The notes under the pieces were generated by a model. That model saw only the letters and a program-made list of their open reading frames with translations. It made no database searches and was not told the origin of the DNA. A DNA stretch of 64,000 nt. Source: Symsagittifera roscoffensis (lineage: Eukaryota; Xenacoelomorpha; Acoela; Convolutidae). Where the stretch lies: NCBI RefSeq assembly GCF_963678635.1, contig NC_087064.1, forward strand, positions 25,028,189 to 25,092,188, written 5' to 3'. Of the stretch, positions 24,201 through 35,600 are shown piece by piece. The first letter of the stretch is position 1. Each line of letters begins with the position of its first letter. Made by a program: the position numbers and the translations under genes.

Positions 24201-27200
24201 ATCTAATTGCACAGTTGCGTGGCCTTATGGAATCAATCTCTTTTTGAAGGATTTTTCAAAAATCTGGTCGCTAATTTGTGGGACAATGGCCCGGATAATT
24301 TTCAGATAATTTGTCTAGAAACGCAATGACATGGCTAATTTTTGATTTTTTTGCCAGTGTTTTGCCGGTAATAAATGTATGCGGCTCAAGTGATTGGACC
24401 AGGAATTTTTTACGCATGCAAAATTCCATCGCATTACAAAGTTGTTACAAATTGAAATGAGGTAACCCAATTGTTCTAATTATTTCTATACATGACTCCA
24501 ATTTTTTTAACGCTTAAAACTAAATCGTAATAGTCTTAAATTCATAATTTGTCAATATTCAATTTGAGATCAGAGTGACAAGGCAGTGGGATTATTTAAG
24601 GCTCTGCCCTGATACGAGCAGTCTTGTAACGAAATATGATCAATTATCTGATTTTTTCTAATAAAAATTGCTTTAAGCTGATCAAACTATTTGGTTTTAC
24701 CGCTTTTTTTCTGATTGGAATGATAGTTGATTTCAACCAAAACTTGATTTATCCGGCAGTATTTCTTAAATTTTACTAGAACTATGGAAAATTCTTGGTA
24801 CGGTCGTATATAAGACGGTTTTAAAATTAGTATTTCACTGAAGACTTGCTCAAAAATTTTCTGCGCCGCAGGCTTTTAAAAGAAAAATGAAACAGGCCAA
24901 AAAACGGCGATTTTGGGAACTTTTGATAATTTTGATCAAAAAATTGCGCTTTTTTGGCGCGCCTCAAATTTACCCAATTTGGCGCATTAAGAAAAACTTT
25001 GGTGTTGCCAGCCAAAAATTGATCTGGACTCTTTGCGAAAACTTAGCAACCAGAATTGAGGGAGAACCCCCTAGTCAATATTTTATCTCAAGAGAAGGTT
25101 GAGCAGTCGAATGGAAATTTCAAAGAAAACTCAACAAAACAAATTTTTATGTGAAAGGTGAACATTTTTGAAACGTAGCTCGTAGCAACTGCCTTAAACA
25201 AAAATAAGACAACTTTCCAAAAAAAACTGCAGAATTCATAAATAATCAATCATAACGACTCATTCCAATGTAAAACTATTATGATTATTTTTAATTGATT
25301 ATAATGGATTTCTTTGATTTAAATTAATTGGGATCATAACCCATTTTTATTGGATTATAACCATTTTTTGGTAAATTTTTGGATACTGACTATCAAACGA
25401 CAAAATAATGGATTCTGATCCATGGGTGCTCGGTACCGGTAGCGACAAGACATGCTACTCATCGACATTTACCGGAAAAGTATCTTACAAGACAGAATGA
25501 GTTTAGGCTGAAAAAAAACCGCAATTTTTGTAGAGCCTGGATAAAGACAGAATAAATGAAAATCAAATTTATTGTTCCAACGTTCAAAAAAGGGAAGACA
25601 ATATAAGCTTGGAGTGTTTTTTTTGTACTCAAACCAATTTCCAAAAGATCCTTTGCTCACTAGCGGGATCAATCCCTGGACTCACTAGGATCCTGCCGGA
25701 CCACTCTTTCATTTTGACATGTTTTAAACCAAAATTCTTTATATTTAATTTGACGCTGGAAGTTTAACGCGAATTGTTTGACGTGGTGGCTCATCTGCAA
25801 CAACTGCTTCATCCTGATTTATGAGCTGTTCTGAGCTTTTATTTCTCAATATTGACTTTATTTGGAAAATGAATATGCTCGTTCATAATATTGACTTTCT
25901 CTTGAAAAGTGCGAATACGGCCTGTAGATTTAGATAAAATAAATCGTCACGAATTTAAGGTGTCTGTTGAAATTTGATGCTTGAAGTATGCGTATGCATC
26001 ATAAAATAGCCTATCGTTGATGTTGTTTTTCATAGGGTTTTTCATTGTTAACACAGCCTCGAGAGCAATCACAATGACGCTAAGATCTTTTTCGATAAAG
26101 AAGCCTTTTCTTTGTTTTTACTATGCGCATCAAAAAAAAAGATTGTTGATCTAATTGCACAGTTGCGTGGCCTTATGGAATCAATCTCTTTTTGAAGGAT
26201 TTTTTTTCAAAAATCTGGTCGCTAATTTGTGTGACAATGGCCCGGATAATTTTCAGACAATTTGTCTAGAAACGCAATGACATGGCTAATTTTTGATTTT
26301 TTTTGCCAGTGTTTTGCCGGTAATAAATGTATGCGGCTCAAGTGATTGGACCAGGAATTTTTTACGCATGCAAAATTCCATCGCATTACAAAGTTGTTAC
26401 AAATTGAAATGAGGTAACCCAATTGTTCTAATTATTTCTATACATGACTCCAATTTTAACGCTTAAAACTAAATATTTATAGTCTTAAATTCATAATTTG
26501 TCAATATTCAATTTGAGATCAGAGTGACAAGACAGTGGGATTATTTAAGGCTCTGCCCTGATACGAGCAGTCTTGTAACGAAATATGATCAATTATCTGA
26601 TTTTTTCTAATAAAAATTGCTTTAAGCTGATCAAACTATTTGGTTTTACCGCTTTTTTTCTGATTGGAATGATAGTTGATTTCAACCAAAACTTGATTTA
26701 TCCGGCAGTATTTCTTAAATTTTACTGGAACTATGGAAACTTCTTGGTACGGTCGTATTTAAGACGGTTTTAAAATTAGTATTTCACCGAAGACTTGCTC
26801 AAAAATTTTCTGCGCCGCAGGCTTTCAAAAGAAAAATGAAACAGGCCAAAAAACGGCGATTTTGGGAACTTTTGATAATTTTGATCAAAAAATTGCGCTT
26901 TTTTGGCGCGCCTCAAATTTACCCAATTTGGCGCATTAAGAAAAACTTTGGTGTTGCCAGCCAAAAATTGATCTGGACTCTTTGCGAAAACTTAGCAACC
27001 AGAATTGAGGGAGAACCCCCTAGTCAATATTTTATCTCAAGAGAAGGTTGAGCAGTCGAATGGAAATTTCAAAGAAAACTCAACAAAACAAATTTTTATG
27101 TGAAAGGTGAACATTTTTGAAACGTAGCTCGTAGCAACTGCCTTAAACAAAAATAAGACAACTTTCCAAAAAAAACTGCAGAATTCATAAATAATCAATC

Positions 27201-28750
27201 ATAACGAATCATTCCAATGTAAAATTATTATGATTTTTTTAAATTGATTATAATGGATTTCTTTGAATTAAATTATTTGGGATCATAACCCATTTTTATT
27301 GGATTATAACCATTTTTTGGTAAATTTTTAGATACTGACTATCAAACGACAAAATAATGGATTCTGATCCATAGGTGCTCGGTACCGGTAGCGACAAGAC
27401 ATGCTACTCATCGACATTTACCGGAAAAGTATCTTACAAGACAGAATGAGTTTAAGCTGAAAAAAAACTGCAATTTTTGTAGAGCCTGGATAAAGACAGA
27501 ATAATTGAAAATCAAATTTGTTGTTCCAACGTTCAAAAAAGGGAAGACAATATAAGCTTGGAGTGTTTTTTTTGTACTCAAACCAATTTCCAAAAGATCC
27601 TTTGCTCACTAGCGGGATCAATCCCTGGACCCACTAGGATCCTGCCGGACCACTCTTTCATTTTGACATGTTTTAAACCAAAATTCTTTATATTTAATTT
27701 GACGCTGGAAGTTTAACGCGAATTGTTTGACGTGGTGGCTCATCTGCAACAACTGCTTCATCCTGATTTATGAGCTGTTCTGAGTTTTTATTTCTCAATA
27801 TTGACTTTATTTGGAAAATGACTATGCTCGTTCATAATATTGACTTTCTCTTGAAAAGTGCGAATACGGCCTTTAGATTTAGATAAAATAAATCGTCACG
27901 AATTTAAGGTGTCTGTTGAAATTTGATGCTTGAAATATGCGTATGCATCATAAAATAGCCTATCGTTGATGTTGTTTTTCATAGGTTTTTTCATTGTTAA
28001 CACAGCCTCGAGAGCAATCACAATGACGCTAAGATCTTTTTCGATAAAGAAGTTTTTTCTTTGTTTTTACTATGCGCATCAAAAAAAAGATTGTTGATCT
28101 AATTGCACAGTTGCGTGGCCTTATGGAATCAATTTCTTTTTGAAGGATTTTTTTTCAAAAATCTGGTCGCTAATTTGTGTGACAATGGCCCGGATAATTT
28201 TCAGACAATTTGTCTAGAAACGCAATGACATGGTTAATTTTTGATTTTTTTTTGCCAGTGTTTTGCCGGTAATAAATGTATGCGGCTCAAGTGATTGGAC
28301 CAGGAATTTTTTACGCATGCAAAATTCCATCGCATTACAAAGTTGTTACAAATTGAAATGAGGTAACCCAATTGTTCTAATTATTTCTATACATGACTCC
28401 AATTTTAACGCTTAAAACTAAATAGTAATAGTCTTAAATTCATAATTTGTCAATATTCAATTTGAGATCAGAGTGACAAGGCAGTGGGATTATTTAAGGC
28501 TCTGCCCTGATACGAGCAGTCTTGTAACGAAATATGATCAATTATCTGATTTTTTCTAATAAAAATTGCTCTAAGCTGATCAAACTATTTGGTTTTACCG
28601 CTTTTTTCTGATTGGAATGATAGTTGATTTCAACCAAAACTTGATTTATCCGGCAGTATTTCTTAAATTTTACTGGAACTATGGAAAATTCTTGGTACGG
28701 TCGTATATAAGACGGTTTTAAAATTAGTATTTCACCGAAGACTTGCTCGA
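21231..28750. repeat. Tandem array, about 3.85 copies of a 1.95-kb unit
   Basis: Units begin at about 21231, 23174, 25122 and 27072 (spacing 1.943-1.950 kb), each starting CAAAGAAAACTCAAC. The fourth is cut short at GACTTGCTC (28750). Copies are highly similar, with small indels in homopolymers. Every unit contains AATTGATTATAATGGATT blocks, the phrase GGGATCAATCCCTGGACYCA, and a segment with TGCGCCGCAGGC that resembles the hAT MITE interior. Short open frames (60-70 codons) recur once per unit. They differ in start and length between copies and look non-coding. Units 1 and 4 share variants that differ from units 2 and 3. Confidence 0.93.
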
Positions 28751-29427
28751 AAATCTGCGGTCAAAAATTGAAAGCACAAACTATCGGCTATTTTTTAAAC
28801 TGGAGTTTTGAGCATGGATCACTTTCGGTGTCCTGAGAATAATACCTTTTTGAATAAACTCTCTAAAATGATAACAAAAATGAATTCACTGAAAAATGAT
28901 TTATACTAAAAAATATGATTCAAAATTTACAGGCAGCGTAGAGACTGAAGATTTTTTGTGGCAAAGACAATAGTTACTATTATTGCAGAAAGACATAATT
29001 TAAGAGAACTTAAATGTTTTCCATGATAGTTTTCCCTATGACAGTTGGCTCAGGGTCTTCTTAAAATGGTTCAGAAAAAAGGCTTTGTACTTTTTAATGA
29101 AGGTTTTATGAAATACTGCCGCATAAAACAAGGTTTGTTGAAATCAACTATCAGTTCAATCTGTCAAAAAGCGGTACCACCACAAAAAAATGATAAGTGT
29201 CCAAATTTTTATGGAGAATCAGATAATCGATCATGTTTGGTTAGTTATGAGTACTTTATTAGTAAAGTGAGTTCTTCTACAATTTTACTGCTAAAAAACA
29301 GAACCCCATCGGTAATTGGGGGGAGGGGGGGCTCAAAAGCTGCTGTGGTAAAGTGGTAAAATGCCAACATCGAAGACAGTTATGATGTTGAAATACATAC
29401 GTGTAATTCTCAACGCCCCGGTTTCTT
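28751..29427. other. AT-rich flank left of the assembly gap
   Basis: An open frame at 29045-29359 (plus strand, 104 codons) has no recognisable domain and no supporting signals, so it is not called a gene. The last 100 bp before the gap contain a TGGTAAAGTGGTAAAATG phrase that looks like a tRNA D-arm, but no matching T-arm precedes the gap. Confidence 0.4.
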
Positions 29428-29627
29428 NNNNNNNNNNNNNNNNNNNNNNNNNNNNNNNNNNNNNNNNNNNNNNNNNNNNNNNNNNNNNNNNNNNNNNNNN
29501 NNNNNNNNNNNNNNNNNNNNNNNNNNNNNNNNNNNNNNNNNNNNNNNNNNNNNNNNNNNNNNNNNNNNNNNNNNNNNNNNNNNNNNNNNNNNNNNNNNNN
29601 NNNNNNNNNNNNNNNNNNNNNNNNNNN
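29428..29627. other. Assembly gap (200 N)
   Basis: Exactly 200 undetermined bases, a typical placeholder length, so the real distance is unknown. The gap begins where the left part of E1's 3' LTR should lie, as judged from the other LTR copy at 45285-46172. Confidence 0.99.
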
Positions 29628-30514
29628 GATAACAAAACTAAGTCTTAAGACGACTGGCTAGCGTCTAAACAGAGCTTTGCATGTTTTTCACCGTCTCTAC
29701 CAAGCCAGTACTTTTCGGTGGTCTTTCCTACATCAGGCTGACAAAAACGTTACTGTTCTCCGGCTTCGACCAGAACGCTCAAATTAACTGAATTACATGC
29801 AAAATTAGTGAGCTCATGGCTGGTCTCAGTATCCCCAGACCACGAGGTCACTCCTAAAAACAGGGCTACTACTTATTATATTACTATTGTTTTTGTTCAG
29901 TAGATAAAAATCATCATCTCCATCGAAGATGGATCAACCCTTTCCCCCAACTCCTAGCACCTCATCCTTGTCAAAACTAATCAAAATATCAGTTAAATTC
30001 AAGTCAGGACATGACAGGATGCTAAAATTCAATACAAGTTCATAAAAGTTCCCGTCCCGAGACCCTTCCGGATTCTTGAATCCGCTGAATCAAGCTCCTT
30101 AACCTCAGGTTCACGCTAACTCGGAGGGCTGGTTTTTACCCTTCACCGTTGTTCGCAACGGCCTTGCAACTATTGTAACAGCACAATAGTTGCAACTCGG
30201 AACGTCCTCTGCTGTTCGGTAGTTCGTTGTTGTTTTTTAGTCTCGATTTTCGTACTGTTCGTAATCGCAGATAAAGTTGTTCTGTTTCTTTCTGCTATTT
30301 TAGCCAAAATGGCCGTTTTAACATTTCTCAGAAATGTTACGTCATCACTTCGAAAATTTAAAATTTAGAATTCCAGAATCTTCTAGCCTTCACCGTTTGG
30401 CCAATCATTCAAATAACGTCCTTATCCGATCTAAATCGCCAATCCGGAAGGTTCACTGCTAAAATCCTGAATTCTGCAGAGACTGCATTTTGGCCATTCT
30501 GGTCGAATGTCACA
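29628..30514 (-). repeat. E1 3' LTR, partial (copy A)
   Basis: This 887-bp segment matches 45285-46172 with about four differences (for example the extra G in CTGGGTCTC and CAGGATG/CAAGATG). On the minus strand it begins with TGTGACATTCGACC, the canonical TG of an LTR. The other end is lost in the gap. It contains motifs ACCCTTCCGGATT (30058) and AATCCGGAAGG (30439), hairpins, and a TGACGTAA site shared with copy B. Confidence 0.85.
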
Positions 30515-31334
30515 TACTCCCCGGACAGTCCGGTCAATGTCCTCATTGAATCGCACAATGTTCTAAATGGTTACAGTGTCATCGAACAGAATTTACAAAA
30601 TGCACGAAATTACTTTTACCTACGTCACATCGACTCACTGCAGAATATAAATGGCATCATACTACATCACTATAGCCTTCAAATTCTTTCATTAATCTGC
30701 ACATTGAGGATATGACTTAAGATAAAACATATTTTCTGACTTCCAGTGTCAATATCCCGATTGAAACTTTTTCTCCTAGATTTAAAAGGTGTTGGCTTGC
30801 AGGACAGTCCTGCCAACCAACAAGCTAAAATTATCCTACTATGCTCCTTCCCTTCGGAAATCTTGCTTGTCTATTGTCCTGAGTATTAAAACCAAGAGAC
30901 CTTGTGGTTAGAAAGAACAATGCAACAACCTCCCTCCTCAAGAAGTTACTCAAGTTTTTCATGTCACCACAAAGTGATCAGTCTTCCTAAGTGATTAAAA
31001 ACAATCATGCAGGCTGGAATATTTAAATATACTCTTCCCTCAAGCCTTTCTAAATAAATAATAAGTGAGTGTCTCTAAAGCCACTTCAACTAAAACCAAA
31101 ATGCAAATTTATAAATGCAACAATTTCCAAACTCAACTTAAATGTTTCAGTTTTCAATTACAACTTGGTTGCTTGGTTTCTCACTTGAGTTTTTCACACA
31201 CATAAAACAATTCTGAGTTTTAACTTTTCCTCATCATCCCTTTGTTCTCTTTTTTTTTTGTCGTTTAGAAGTTCTAAAACTTCTAAATTCTTCTAATTTT
31301 CCTTCTTTTTGCCTCTTGTTTTCTCGACCATTCA
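30515..31334 (-). other. E1 3' untranslated region with a 365-bp insertion relative to E2
   Basis: From about 30877 upward the sequence is homologous to the region next to the LTR in E2 (46175 onward; both contain TATTAAAAC, AAGAGAC/AAGAAAC and CTTGTGG/CTCTGTGG). In E2 that homology abuts the LTR directly. In E1 an extra ~365 bp (30515-30876) intervenes. The extra piece has the palindromes CCGGACAGTCCGG (30521-30533) near one end and GCAGGACAGTCCTGC (about 30799-30813) near the other. No gene is seen. Confidence 0.6.
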
Positions 31335-32336
31335 TCAATGCTCCATTTCCTCCTCCTGTGACGCTGACTCTGCACTCTCGGTCTCCGTGTCTTGTAGCAC
31401 GTCATTGACTATCCTGACGCTGTTGGAAGCCGTCCTCCAACACTTCTGCTCTTCCACCCTCTGTTTACAGCAAGGTAGGGGATCCACGTTTGATTCTCTG
31501 TTTCTACAGAAGCTGTTGTGGAGACACAACGTCACGTTTCTCTCCAAATCTTCTTTCAGCATCTCTGCCCTCTCATTTCCACTACGCTCGCTCGTCCTGG
31601 AAATTCTTTTCACAGCGGTGGTCACTGCATTCCGATGGGTCACGAAAGCTCGCTTGAAAGTTCCTGCCCCAATGTCCAGCTGATATTCACTGTACACTCT
31701 GCCATGTTTCGACATATGCTTTTTCGCATACTCGTACAACCATGCAGTCATGTTAGCTCTGAACCATGGCATCAATCGTTTTCTTGCCCATATCTTCTTC
31801 ACTTCCATCGGAATGTTTAGAACTTTGCACATTGTCTCAAAAAGATCTAAATCTTTTAGACAATCTAATTTCTGCAATTGTTCTCTCGTCGGTGCCTCCT
31901 GTCTATTATTTTCTCTCACATGAGCTTCCAGCCATCGTATCGCCATCATAACTCCCACTATAACCATTGTTATAGGCTGTGATGAATCTGGTAAACCCAT
32001 GGAGAGCAGCTCTCCAGAGTCCCAGATCAACACCAGATTACTACGCTTGGGATACCACCAGGTCTGCAGCAAGCAGTGGCAAGGAAACTCGTCATGTGTC
32101 AACATGATGCTCCTCCAATTCCGTTTTCCCGAAGCTTCCAGCAATGGCTCCACTTCCATCATCACTCGGTGGATCTCATCATTCTCATCTACTGCATTGT
32201 AATCTGTGACAGTTGATCCTCTCTGTTTCTGTTTTTCAAAGTCACTGAAGTTCCCGCTCACATATCCCATGAACTTCTTTCCTAGTATTGACTTGATTTC
32301 GATTTCAAGTTTTGACTCAAGTGAGCAATTAAATGA
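31335..32336 (-). CDS. C-terminal remnant of the accessory protein H in E1
   Basis: The frame is open from 32336 (after a TGA) to the stop at 31335; the first ATG is at 32270, giving 311 residues. It aligns along its length with the last third of the 1001-aa protein of E2: shared blocks include EVEPLLxASG, CHCLxQTxWYPKR, RLMPWFRAxMTxWxYE, HRNAVTTAVKR and LCLHNSFCRNRE. Homology also continues upstream of the ATG, so the protein has been cut by a deletion rather than starting here. Function unknown; no membrane segments. It lies between gag-pol and the 3' LTR, where E2 has its whole accessory block. Confidence 0.8.
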   Translation of the reverse strand, partial: SFNCSLESKLEIEIKSILGKKFMGYVSGNFSDFEKQKQRGSTVTDYNAVDENDEIHRVMMEVEPLLEASGKRNWRSIMLTHDEFPCHCLLQTWWYPKRSNLVLIWDSGELLSMGLPDSSQPITMVIVGVMMAIRWLEAHVRENNRQEAPTREQLQKLDCLKDLDLFETMCKVLNIPMEVKKIWARKRLMPWFRANMTAWLYEYAKKHMSKHGRVYSEYQLDIGAGTFKRAFVTHRNAVTTAVKRISRTSERSGNERAEMLKEDLERNVTLCLHNSFCRNRESNVDPLPCCKQRVEEQKCWRTASNSVRIVNDVLQDTETESAESASQEEEMEH

Positions 32337-32677
32337 TCAATCAGGATCTAGAAAAGAAATCACGAATGTCACACCTGTCAATTTCACCTTAACATACATC
32401 GTTAAAATTTGCTTAAAGACAGTTCAGATAAAAAGATATTTATCCTAAAATTTATTAAAATCAATTGGTCTCTAAAATTTTGGAATTCGACCTAAGATTG
32501 GACAGTCCAAACTTTAGATCTATTCCCAAGATCGTCTTTTAGTTTTTCATGGTCACTAACCCCTACTTGCCCATGATCTTAATAACCTAACACATAACAT
32601 AACATAACGTAACATAACACACATATCACCTATTACATGCAGCTTGGTCTTTGGCCTAACACCCTCTCGCACATCAC
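32337..32677 (-). other. Non-coding junction between E1 gag-pol and accessory remnant
   Basis: AT-rich spacer that includes ACATAACATAACGTAACATAAC (32590-32612). The analogous E2 position (about 55680-55800) has a similar ACATAA-type simple sequence. The deletion that removed most of E1's accessory block must lie within this interval. Confidence 0.5.
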
Positions 32678-35600
32678 TCAGCCTATACTTAAGTAATATT
32701 TCTTATGTAGATACACTTGTATGCTCGTATCAGAGAATATCACGTGTACAAGCGCGTACAATTCCCGAGGATGCAGTCTTCCTCTATTTGGATCGTACAC
32801 TGGAAGCGAAAGCTCCTTCACGTCCATTTCCACAAGGAAGTCCCTCAGCCTCGTCAAAGACAAGACTAGGTTTTCTGGATCCACGTGCTGCTTCTCTGTC
32901 GCCCTCGTTACCAAGAAGCATAAGTACTTTCCCGGTATCTGCGACACCGCCGGGGGTAAGGCTGCTACGCCCCCTATCCCTGGTCTTTGCTTCCAAAGGA
33001 ATTCCACGTTTTTGTATTCCCTCTTAAAATCTGCCGCTAGCGCCGTCCTAAAACTCATGTCTGCGGTGATTGCTATCGCACATGTTCTGTTTGTGAGTAT
33101 GAAATCACTATCTGTTAGTACTATGTTACTCGAATATTCATTTGGTAAATTAAAATATGACTCAACTACCCTGCCTATGTCAGGTTTCTTAGGTTCTTCA
33201 CCTGTTTCTGCTTCTAAGTTTCCTGTTTCTCTTGCTATTCTCAATTTTTTTATTATCAAGTTTTCAGTGTGGGTAAGTCCTACCCCCACTCCCCGGACAA
33301 AAATATCCATCGGCGTCCCCGTCGATCGCATACCGGGTATTAAGTCAAGATTAGAAGCTGGAATGAGAAGTTGTCCTTCCTGGGCAGCCCAGGAAGGATC
33401 ATCTCGTTCGGTCTTAATGTATTTCGCGCTTTCGCGATCTACGTCTTGAATCGTAACGCTGGTCTTTTCAGGGTCTGATGTCATGTCGTTCAGCCACTCT
33501 AAGACACGCAGGTTCGTCAGGTCTTGTTCATTTGACTGCTGTTGCTCATCGTCGAACTCCACCTCGGGTTTTGACCAGTCGTCAACCCACTCATCGTTGT
33601 GATCATCGACTATGTCAATGTCCTGTGACACGGTTATTTCCTCTAAACCCACTACTTCCTCCACTATTTTCTTTAGATCTATCCTATCCACTACAAAGTC
33701 GTCACCGTAAGGATTGTATTTCTTTCTTAGTCTCGTCCCGTCTTTCTGACGAGTCTGCATCGTGAACGGAAGATCTGGTTCCATGTTCTTGGGAACCTCT
33801 GTCTGTTCGGAATCCTGCCAATCTTCCTCTGCGTAGGGCAAGGTTTCATTGTCCGCTTCGATCTGTTCGTTTGGATCCAGGTCCAATGGTGTATCCGTAC
33901 CTTCCTCTACGACTTCGTTTCCATCGTTCTTCTCCCTGGTGCCTTTTTCATTGACCTCACAAGCAGGATCCATCATTAGATAATCCCCTTCTTCCATGTC
34001 TGCAGGTATACACCAGTCTTCTGTCGATGGATTGTGTGGCTTGATGTTCTCGTAGTGGGCGGCTCGGCCAGTACTCAGTCTATAAAAGCGTCCCTCTTGG
34101 TGCACCTCTGTAATCATGAAGGGTCCCCTCCACTTCTTCAGAAGCTTTTTTGTCCCTTTCGGTGGTATAACGTTCTGAAATACCCATACGTAGTCTCCCA
34201 CCGAGTAAGCCTTTGCACCAGCTGCTTTCTTGTCGAATCTTTTCCTCTGCCTTGCCTGTGCCTGCTGAGTGTTTCGTCTACACAAGTCGTCCAACTCCTG
34301 TTGGCGTCTGATCACATCCCTCACGTAGACCTGTGGGGATGTTTTCTTTCCCTCATACTCTGGGTAGAAGAATGTCAAGGGCAAATACTTCTCGTGTCCC
34401 GTCAGCATCATGTGTGGACTGACTCCAGTGGTGGAGTGTTGCGTGCTATTATAAGCTCCCATCACCTGTGGAAGGTATCTGTCCCAATCGGTCATGTACC
34501 TGGAACAATATACCCTCAGCATCGACACTAACGTCCTATTCTGTCTTTCTACTAAGCCATTCGTCTGAGGGTGGTATGTCGTGGAGTGAGCCTGAGCGAC
34601 TGGTGACCGTCTCATAAGCTCTTTCGTAAGCTCGCCTACGAAAGCCGTTCCATTGTCCGATTGAAACGTCATTGGACATCCGTGTCTTGCTATCCACGTA
34701 TTGATCAGGTGGTCGCATGTCTCTTCCGCCGAGGCAGTTATGCAGGGCACGGCCTCTGCATACTTCGTGAAGTGATCTATCATGACCAAGACTTGGTTGT
34801 AACCGCTGTCTGTCATGCATATCTTCTGGTGATCTATCTGCACCACCTCGTTGAATTCAGACGACTCAATTGATTGTAAAGGAAATCGCAACTTCCTAGG
34901 ATCCTTGACCTGTTGGCATGACAGACATGCTGTCACCCATTTCTCGCATGCCTTTTTCATCCCAGGCCACTCAAAGCGCTTCAGGATCCTCTGATACACT
35001 TTGTCGATCCCTTGATGGCCCATCTGATCATGCGACCTGAATAATAGTTCTGTCTGATAGAGTTGCGGCAACACTATCGCGTTATATTTGTATAAGACCT
35101 TGTCTTCTTCTCTTCTCCTGCAAGCCACGATCCCGTCCTTGTTCAGATATAATCTCCCCTCCTTCTGCATGAAGTATTGTCTCAGGATCCTATAGCTGTC
35201 TTCTTCCAGGTCACCTTTGTCAGGTGCACCGTTTTCTATCCACCTTTTTAGGTTGCTTGTCATGCGATCATTTCTCTGCGCCCTTAGAAGGTCCGAGAGT
35301 CTGTATCTCGCCTTAAAGTACGTCTTCATGACTCTCATCTGACTGTTCAGCTCGTTGGGCTGATGTGTGTCTTCTTCCATCTTAACGCACCAAATCTTCG
35401 CCAACGGTTGTGTTTCTTGTTGAAACGGCTGAAGATCAGTCCTGACTACCTCTTTCTGCGGCAACAGGCTTATCGAACGTTTCGATACCGCTATCGTTTC
35501 TAAGTCATCCGCTGCGTTGTCAAAGACTCTTTCGCTTGGTATTAGGTAGCGATCACTGTCAGGATCCTGGTACACCTCTCTGTCCAGGTTTCTCGCCCGA

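Noticed and set aside
21664-27621. Recurrent 60-71-codon frames in the 1.95-kb array (for example beginning MKQAKKRRFWELL)
   Set aside because: Starts and lengths vary between copies with indels, and there is no domain or expression signal.
29045-29359. 104-codon plus-strand frame as a gene
   Set aside because: Unremarkable composition, no domain, no splice or conservation support.
29330-29427. tRNA-like phrase TGGTAAAGTGGTAAAATG before the gap
   Set aside because: No matching acceptor stem or T-arm before the gap; the resemblance is limited to a D-arm-like string.
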